Both the position numbers and the translations under genes were made by a program. From positions 140,308 through 204,307 of the forward strand of contig NZ_LT840184.1 of NCBI RefSeq assembly GCF_900177425.1: a DNA stretch of 64,000 nt, read 5' to 3'. Shown in pieces: positions 58,938 to 64,000 of this stretch; positions within the stretch are counted from its first letter, which is position 1; every line of letters starts with the position of its first letter. The notes beneath the pieces are model-generated. The model was not told where the DNA came from, did no database searches, and worked only from the letters and a program-made list of their open reading frames with translations. The DNA is from Paenibacillus uliginis N3/975 (lineage in GTDB: Bacteria > Bacillota > Bacilli > Paenibacillales > Paenibacillaceae).

Positions 58938-59250
58938 AGGTTGTTCAAAAAGTCCGCTTTTGATCACGAAGTGAATCAGGAAGTGGGCTCGGCATCGAAT
59001 CTTGAATTCAGCTAAAATGTTTCCTCCGGAAACATCTCAAGTGCTCACGTACCCAAAACAGCTGATGCTTCCGAAGACGTTTTCTACGAAAACGTGCAGC
59101 TCCGCTCCTCAGTCCCTAGCTTCATCCAACTGAGGCGTTTGAAAAAACGCACATCGGAAGCATAAGCTTCGGTGCTGAAAACCGACCTTTTTTAACACGC
59201 ACTTTAAGTGAAATCAGAGCCGATTTGCAACATTTTTCACAAAACAACCT
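58938..59250. mobile_element. 313-base MITE-like element with structured core
   Basis: Bounded by exact 8-base inverted ends AGGTTGTT/AACAACCT; no ORF or transposase and no clear target duplication. Inside, ATGCTTCCGA (59065-59074) pairs with TCGGAAGCAT (59154-59163), enclosing three hairpins: ACGTTTTC-TAC-GAAAACGT (59077-59095), CCTCAGT...ACTGAGG (59107-59135) and GCGTTT-GAAA-AAACGC (59135-59150). Outside the junction is ATGTTTCC-TCC-GGAAACAT (59017-59035). It shares its hairpin geometry and ACATCGGAAGCA with the repeat at 50341-50456. Confidence 0.65.
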
Positions 59251-59334
59251 GTTGTCAAGAACAATTCCCACAGCTAAATGATAAAAATTAATCTATCCTA
59301 TTTTTAGATAATTTATTAAGAAGGATGGATGGAG

Positions 59335-60288
59335 ATGGGAATCAAACCGTTTTTAAAACTGGTGGAGATTCAGACGAAGGTGGCGAGCATGATCCCATTT
59401 TTGATCGGGACGATGTATGCGCTGTTCCGCTTTCAGCAGTTTGACGCATACCACTTCGTGCTCATGCTGGCATCGCTGCTCTCATTTGACATGGCGACCA
59501 CGGCAATTAACAACTACTACGATTATAAAAAAGCGATCAAAACTCATGGCTTCGGCTATGAATTTCATAACGCTATTGTGCACTATAAGCTGAAGGAGCG
59601 GGCAGTAGTGGCTGTAATCGTGATCCTGCTGCTGACTGCATTCAGCACAGGTATTGCCCTGTTTCTAGATACCGGACTTCTGATTCTGCTCCTGGGCGGG
59701 ATGTCCTTTGCAGTTGGCATTCTGTATTCCTTCGGGCCGATTCCGATATCCCGGATGCCACTCGGTGAGCTGTTCTCCGGTTTGTTTATGGGTTTTGTCA
59801 TTATTTTTATCTCGACATGGATTCATGTGGATGAAAGTCAACTTGCAAGTCTTGTATTAGATGGAGGGATGGTTCTCCTACAGGTCAATCTGCTTGAAGT
59901 CATTCTGGTGTTCCTGATTTCTGTTCCGGCCATTCTCGGTATTGCTAACATCATGCTGGCGAACAATATTTGTGATGTTGAAGACGACATCGAGAACAAA
60001 CGATATACCCTTCCGGTTTATATCGGCCGCCCGAACTCCATAATCCTGTTCCGTATCATGTATTATTTCGCTTATGTGGACCTGATTGTGCTGCTGTTCT
60101 TGAAGGTAAACCCGATCATTCTGCTGCTCGTCCTGTTGACGATTATTCCGGTACACAAAAACATAAGAAAATTCACTGCGAATCCGTCCAAGGAAATGAC
60201 CTTTGCGAATTCCGTCCAGAACTTTGTCATGATGAACATGGCCCGGATTATCGCACTTGGCACAGCGGTTCTGCTGACCAGTCTGTAG
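59335..60288 (+). CDS. UbiA-family prenyltransferase, MenA-like
   Basis: A 317-residue membrane enzyme with about nine helices that should join a prenyl chain to an aromatic acceptor. The first Asp-rich region is INNYYDYKKAI (a relaxed NDxxD motif) and the second NNICDVEDDIENKRYTLPVYIG, both on the cytoplasmic side. The second matches MenA (dihydroxynaphthoate prenyltransferase, menaquinone pathway) fairly well. ATG 59335 fits the AAGGATGG ribosome site better than the ATG two codons upstream. No other men genes are near, so it might be a second MenA-like paralogue. Confidence 0.8.
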   Translation: MGIKPFLKLVEIQTKVASMIPFLIGTMYALFRFQQFDAYHFVLMLASLLSFDMATTAINNYYDYKKAIKTHGFGYEFHNAIVHYKLKERAVVAVIVILLLTAFSTGIALFLDTGLLILLLGGMSFAVGILYSFGPIPISRMPLGELFSGLFMGFVIIFISTWIHVDESQLASLVLDGGMVLLQVNLLEVILVFLISVPAILGIANIMLANNICDVEDDIENKRYTLPVYIGRPNSIILFRIMYYFAYVDLIVLLFLKVNPIILLLVLLTIIPVHKNIRKFTANPSKEMTFANSVQNFVMMNMARIIALGTAVLLTSL

Positions 60289-60308
60289 TATATTGAATAA
60301 AAAGCATA

Positions 60309-60352
60309 CACAAAAGCCTCCGTCTCAAAGGGATGAAACGGAGGCTTTTGTG
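60309..60352. terminator. Bidirectional terminator
   Basis: CACAAAAGCCTCCGT and its exact complement around a 14-base loop; A and T runs inside the stem serve both directions. Confidence 0.85.
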
Positions 60353-60633
60353 CGTAACCCCATCAGCGCGATAAAGCAACAAGGGGGCAGAGATGGCTTT
60401 TTCAGTTTATTACAATCCATCCCCTTGCACCGTCAGGTCTCAGGCTGATGACAAAGTCAAAAAGAAGATGATGGATACCGCCTTACCTGATGCGCTTATC
60501 AGCTTCCGTTAGACTTTGCCTACAATCTGAAACCCGAGTACAGGGTATGGGCCGAAACATTAACATGTAACAATTAAGGTTTACTGCTTATACCGAGTAA
60601 CCCAACGAATCAATAAATAGATTTAAAAGTTCT
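60353..60633. other. Intergenic region downstream of gdhA
   Basis: Together with the terminator at 60309 this is a 345-base gap. It holds a 39-codon ORF at 60393-60512 (ATG after GGGGGCAG) with no recognisable family or membrane span. CAAGGGG/CCCCTTG arms flank its first part. I regard it as probably non-coding. Confidence 0.3.
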
Positions 60634-62004
60634 TTAAACAATACCTTGAGCGAGCATAGCATCGGCTACTTTACGGAAGCCGGCAATGTTGGCGCCAACG
60701 ACAAGGTTGCCAGCACAGTCAAATTCCTCAGCCGCCTGCACGCTACTGTTGTAAATGTTTTTCATAATCTGATGAAGTTTGCTGTCCACTTCTTCGAACG
60801 TCCAGGAAAGTCTCATCGAGTTCTGGGACATTTCAAGTGCAGATACAGCTACACCGCCCGCATTTGCCGCTTTGGCAGGACCGAACAGAACGTCGTTCTT
60901 CAGGAACAGGTCGATGGCTTCCAGAGTGGAAGGCATGTTGGCTCCTTCACCGATCGCTTTCACACCGTTGGAGATCAGGATGGCCGCAGATGCTTCATCA
61001 ATCTCATTTTGCGTTGCACATGGAAGAGCGATATCACAAGGAATCGTCCAGATACCCATCCAGCCTTCTGTGTATGCCGCATGCGGATGCTCTTTCACAT
61101 ATTCGCTGATCCGTTTTCTTTCCACGTCTTTCAGACGGCGAACGGTTTCGAGGCAGATACCTTCAGGATCGTACACATAACCGTTAGAATCACTGCAGGC
61201 CACAACCTTTGCACCGAACTGCTGAGCTTTCTCGATCGCATGAATGGACACGTTACCGGAGCCGGATACAACGACAGTCTGGCCTTCAAAGCTCATTTCT
61301 TTGGAGTTCAGCATTTCTTCTACAAAATAAACACAGCCATATCCTGTTGCTTCAGGACGTCCCAAGCTTCCACCGTACTGAATGGATTTACCCGTCAGGA
61401 CGCCTGCTTCATTACCGCCGCGAATACGCTTGTATTGGCCGAACATATAGCCGATTTCACGTGCGCCAACACCGATATCACCAGCAGGTACGTCAACGTC
61501 TGGTCCGATATATTTATACAGCTCTGTCATGAAACTTTGCGTGAAACGCATAACTTCATTGTCGGATTTGCCTTTTGGATCGAAGTCGGAGCCGCCTTTG
61601 CCGCCACCGATCGGGAGACCTGTCAGGGAGTTTTTCAAAATTTGCTCAAAGCCGAGGAATTTAATGATGCTAACGTTAACGGAAGGGTGGAAGCGGAGGC
61701 CGCCTTTGTACGGTCCAATGGCACTACTGAACTGAACACGATAGCCGCGGTTAACCTGGACTTTGCCTTGATCGTCTACCCATGGAACCCGAAAGGTAAT
61801 GACGCGCTCAGGCTCAACGAGCCGCTCTAAAATTCCAGCAGATTGGTATTGTGGACATTTGGTGAGTACCGGAACGAGTGAATCAAGGATCTCTTTGACG
61901 GCCTGGTGGAATTCAGGCTCATTCGGGTTGCGCTTTTGTACAGTCTCAAATACGGATTGGACATAAGATACCGCTTCTTGCGATTGTTGTGCAGTAAGAT
62001 TCAT
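60634..62004 (-). CDS. gdhA: NADP-type glutamate dehydrogenase
   Basis: A 456-residue cytoplasmic enzyme that makes glutamate from 2-oxoglutarate and ammonium. Signature segments: VNRGYRVQFSSAIGPYKGGLRFHPSVN with substrate Lys, LPIGGGKGGSDFDPKGKSDNE with the catalytic Lys region, the Rossmann motif VVSGSGNVSIHAIEKA, and ANAGGVAVSALEMSQNS. Length and the hexameric subfamily motif GGGKGGSDFDP point to the NADP-dependent anabolic type (E. coli GdhA-like) rather than RocG/GudB. ATG 62004 is used, with GAGGTGG upstream. Single gene with its own promoter. Confidence 0.96.
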   Translation of the reverse strand: MNLTAQQSQEAVSYVQSVFETVQKRNPNEPEFHQAVKEILDSLVPVLTKCPQYQSAGILERLVEPERVITFRVPWVDDQGKVQVNRGYRVQFSSAIGPYKGGLRFHPSVNVSIIKFLGFEQILKNSLTGLPIGGGKGGSDFDPKGKSDNEVMRFTQSFMTELYKYIGPDVDVPAGDIGVGAREIGYMFGQYKRIRGGNEAGVLTGKSIQYGGSLGRPEATGYGCVYFVEEMLNSKEMSFEGQTVVVSGSGNVSIHAIEKAQQFGAKVVACSDSNGYVYDPEGICLETVRRLKDVERKRISEYVKEHPHAAYTEGWMGIWTIPCDIALPCATQNEIDEASAAILISNGVKAIGEGANMPSTLEAIDLFLKNDVLFGPAKAANAGGVAVSALEMSQNSMRLSWTFEEVDSKLHQIMKNIYNSSVQAAEEFDCAGNLVVGANIAGFRKVADAMLAQGIV

Positions 62005-62042
62005 GTACAGGTCCACCTCTCTCATAAATATGTATTATGTTG

Positions 62043-62071
62043 TATTTATCAAAAATCCAGCATCCTTGCAA
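62043..62071 (-). promoter_or_regulatory. Candidate gdhA promoter
   Basis: Minus-strand TTGCAA (62071-62066), 17 bases, TAAATA (62048-62043), about 40 bases before the start codon. Confidence 0.45.
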
Positions 62072-62155
62072 GTTAAAATTTATACATCAATGATAATTAT
62101 ATATACATTTTTACCTAAAAAATGCTTTCAGAAAGTATACGATTAGTGCAAATAA

Positions 62156-62177
62156 ACAGCGATCTTAGGATCGCTGT
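62156..62177 (-). terminator. Terminator of the small hydrophilic protein gene
   Basis: ACAGCGATC and its complement around TTAG; on the minus strand it is followed by TTATTTG. Confidence 0.75.
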
Positions 62178-62193
62178 TCTGCTCATCGGCGGT

Positions 62194-62325
62194 TTACTTC
62201 TTCGTACCGTGCTGTTTTGTAGGTAATTGTGCATTCGGCGTACCCTTACCGTGATTTTCCTTGTTATGACGGGCTTTTTCGGCATTATCTTTCATCTTTT
62301 CTACGAATTCATGTGTGTTTTCCAT
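62194..62325 (-). CDS. Small hydrophilic protein, DUF4023-like
   Basis: A 43-residue, highly charged protein (MENTHEFVEKMKDNAEKARHN...), rich in Lys, Asn, Glu and His, ending with an LPTKQH motif. AAAGGAGG lies 8 bases before ATG 62325 and a terminator follows, so it is a real gene. From memory the EFVEK-x-DN ... GKGxPxxxLPxKQH pattern fits the DUF4023 family of Bacillales, of unknown function; it also resembles spore small proteins in composition. Confidence 0.75.
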   Translation of the reverse strand: MENTHEFVEKMKDNAEKARHNKENHGKGTPNAQLPTKQHGTKK

Positions 62326-62573
62326 GATGAAATCCTCCTTTAAAATGGGATCTGCCGGGTTTCGGCATCGTTCCTGTTTACTATATCCCAATTAGTAAAA
62401 TTGTATTGATAATGTGAATTTTTATGAAGCTGTTACATGAAGTTTACACCGGTCATAAAACTTTCCTATCATGTGGTGAAAAAATAGTGATGACAGCGCT
62501 CTATTTGTGAAATAGGAGTCGAAAAGTACTAAACAAACTCAGCAAATTGATGTTAAATCCACAAATATAACAA

Positions 62574-62603
62574 ACCCGTGAAAAGCCTAAGCTTCTCACG
62601 GGT
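62574..62603 (-). terminator. Terminator of the ABM monooxygenase gene
   Basis: ACCCGTGAAAAGC pairs with GCTTCTCACGGGT (one mismatch) around CTAA; followed on the minus strand by TTGTTATATTTG. Confidence 0.75.
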
Positions 62604-62611
62604 AACAAGGG

Positions 62612-62923
62612 TTAACCTATAGGTGGGTTGCTGACAAGTAACTCATATTTATTGAGGGAAGCACCCAGAATAAACTCGCTGCCTCCTCCGCGGTGTGACT
62701 GACGGAAGGATTCGCTGGAAGTCCAGCCTTTAAAAGCTTCCTCGTTCTCCCACACCGTACAAATCTTGAGTTCCTCGGCTTCGGCACCTTCCTTGGCCTC
62801 ATGCCATACTTCCATCCGGATGAACCCCGACATCTCCTGTACGCCTTTCGCCTGCGCGAACCGCTCGGATAGTTCCTTGCCATGTCCTGGTTTGACTTTG
62901 ATCGAATTCGTTACTACCAGCAT
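62612..62923 (-). CDS. ABM-domain monooxygenase (HmoA/IsdG-like)
   Basis: A 103-residue ferredoxin-like (dimeric alpha-beta barrel) protein. Landmarks are VVTNSIKVKPGHGKELSERF, the SGFIRMEVWHEAK strand, ICTVWENEEAFKGWTSSESFRQSHR, matching the W-x-x-x-x-x-F-x-x-W-x-x-S-x-x-F-x-x-x-H motif of heme-degrading monooxygenases, where the His binds heme. AAGGAGG lies 7 bases before the ATG. A general antibiotic-biosynthesis-type monooxygenase is the alternative. It stands alone, with no heme-uptake genes nearby. Confidence 0.85.
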   Translation of the reverse strand: MLVVTNSIKVKPGHGKELSERFAQAKGVQEMSGFIRMEVWHEAKEGAEAEELKICTVWENEEAFKGWTSSESFRQSHRGGGSEFILGASLNKYELLVSNPPIG

Positions 62924-63050
62924 TTTTGTTCCTCCTTAGGCTGTAATCCGGCTTACCTTATCCGGTATGTCAGTCGATGATATATCTGCATGTCCATTAT
63001 ACCTTATGGGGGCAGGCGATTTCATCTTGGAGGAATCACCCCGAGGCTCC

Positions 63051-64000
63051 TCAAGAAGAGGAAGCCTCTGTCTGAATTGGAGGACTCTTAGGTTTCTTTG
63101 GCTTCGCCTGCCCGCTCCATGACCAATAGGTACCGATACGCAACAGGAACTCGATTGGACCTGTTCGGAAACGGTTCAGATACAGCAGACTGCACATGGC
63201 CTGAGCTATATAGATACCGAGTGCAATTAAGATGCCAGTCAAAACACCGAGTCTACCGAACATTCCAAGCCCGTATCCGTAAAAGATCGTTGTACAGATG
63301 ACGGTTTGCATGAGATAGTTCGTCAACGACATCCGGCCAACCGCTTCAAATGAACGGAAGACAACATTTCTGTTGGAAGAGAGGGCATAAATATAGGCAA
63401 ACAGATAAATGTATCCAAGCGCTAGAATTTGAGCGCCTGCCATGTGCAAAATCCCACTCCATGCATGGCTAGAGCCGAGCATGATTGATGCCGTTTTTGC
63501 GGCGATACCGAACGGGACAAACATGATCGCGTACCGCAGATACGATCCTTTTTCCTGTTCCGGAGATATAAATTTACCGCGTTTGGCCGCAGCCATCCCG
63601 AACAGGAACAAGGCTCCGAGAATAAGGGGGGTCAGAAGCAATATAAAGAACATCATCCCGCCAGGCAGACCAAGTGGATCTGAAGTATTCCGGTGGTTCA
63701 TAATTTCTGAATAGGTCCCGGTACCATATAAATTGATTGTCTCCCTAACGTGGGTCTCCATACGCATTACATCCTCAGGAGACGCTGCGGAGGTACCACC
63801 ATAGCTGATCCCGATGCTAAGAAGAAGGAAAATAATACCCCAGATCATTAAAGTCTTCGGCTTCCGGTTTACAAATAATAGAAGGAAAAAACTGATGCCA
63901 CCGTAGAAGAGCAGAATATCGCCATCCCAGAGCATAGAATGCGCAAAACCGAGAGCAATCAGCAATATCGAACGTCTTACCACGTTACGCCCGTATTTCA
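63051..64000 (-). CDS. DUF418-family membrane protein (5' end outside window)
   Basis: The frame is open to the window edge (codons before GTG 63983 read KYGRN), so the N-terminal part is missing. The visible ~316 residues contain about eight helices and the DUF418 C-terminal pattern: SFEAVGRMSLTNYLMQTVICTTIFYGYGLGMFG, LYLNRFRTGPIEFLLRIGTYWSW. The family (YeiB-like) resembles acyltransferase-3 membrane proteins and is thought to be transport- or acylation-related, without firm evidence. A hydrophilic Pro/Lys-rich tail ends it. Confidence 0.88.
   Translation of the reverse strand, partial: KYGRNVVRRSILLIALGFAHSMLWDGDILLFYGGISFFLLLFVNRKPKTLMIWGIIFLLLSIGISYGGTSAASPEDVMRMETHVRETINLYGTGTYSEIMNHRNTSDPLGLPGGMMFFILLLTPLILGALFLFGMAAAKRGKFISPEQEKGSYLRYAIMFVPFGIAAKTASIMLGSSHAWSGILHMAGAQILALGYIYLFAYIYALSSNRNVVFRSFEAVGRMSLTNYLMQTVICTTIFYGYGLGMFGRLGVLTGILIALGIYIAQAMCSLLYLNRFRTGPIEFLLRIGTYWSWSGQAKPKKPKSPPIQTEASSS

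Noticed and set aside
60393..60512. 39-codon ORF with a fair ribosome site downstream of gdhA
   Set aside because: No recognisable motif, unusual composition and no terminator; treated as non-coding.
60646..61830. 394-codon ORF opposite gdhA
   Set aside because: Antisense shadow of the strongly biased gdhA coding sequence; no ribosome site or domain.

Overview
The window reads like an ordinary chromosomal stretch of Paenibacillus or a close Bacillales relative. This is inferred from mid-range GC, strong AGGAGG-type ribosome sites, frequent GTG/TTG starts, a T-box leader before serS, CsoR/CopZ/CopA, and two Lpl-type sugar importers paired with large membrane-anchored AraC regulators. There are no rRNA or tRNA genes, no CRISPR array, no phage and no intact transposase.

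Layout. 0.1-4.3 kb: glucuronate catabolism (gntR-uxuA-uxuB divergent from uxaC around a perfect 34-bp palindrome). 4.4-8.9 kb: copper regulon (glutaredoxin-like protein, csoR, copZ, copA) ending in a frameshifted siroheme-type gene and a scrap of an SDR gene. 9.0-15.2 kb: a sugar ABC importer divergent from an AraC sensor-regulator. 15.5-18.9 kb: MarR regulator, a luciferase-like oxidoreductase, and serS with its T-box. 18.9-21.2 kb: an ABC-2 exporter controlled by a PadR repressor with two matching operators. 21.3-27.4 kb: YnfA, a split ThrE exporter, a small membrane ORF, and glycerate uptake/kinase/CdaR regulator. 27.4-39 kb: assorted genes (two methyltransferases, HAD phosphatase, glutathione peroxidase, an orphan OppB/OppC-like pair, cytoplasmic alpha-amylase, YeiH/LysR pair, HNH protein) and gene remnants.

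39.1-52.8 kb is the most unusual part. A CcpA-type cre site precedes a complete Lpl-type importer. It is followed by two GH29 fucosidases, a CBM9-like protein, an 872-residue double transglutaminase-fold protein whose active-site region resembles peptide:N-glycanase, and a GH18 enzyme. None of these five proteins has a signal peptide, so imported fucosylated glycans or glycopeptides would be dismantled in the cytoplasm. A convergent AraC sensor closes the locus. The substrate is inferred.

53.3-58.1 kb: a LipL-like octanoyl/lipoyl transferase divergent from a sulfonate-type ABC importer with cysteine synthase. 58.2-64 kb: DoxX, a 313-bp MITE-like element holding a four-way-junction fold, a UbiA/MenA-type prenyltransferase, gdhA, a 43-residue hydrophilic protein, an ABM monooxygenase and a DUF418 protein cut by the window edge. 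Hairpins of identical 8-3-8 geometry but different arm sequence occur in the MITE-like element and in a tandem repeat at 50.3 kb, pointing to a dispersed structured repeat family.
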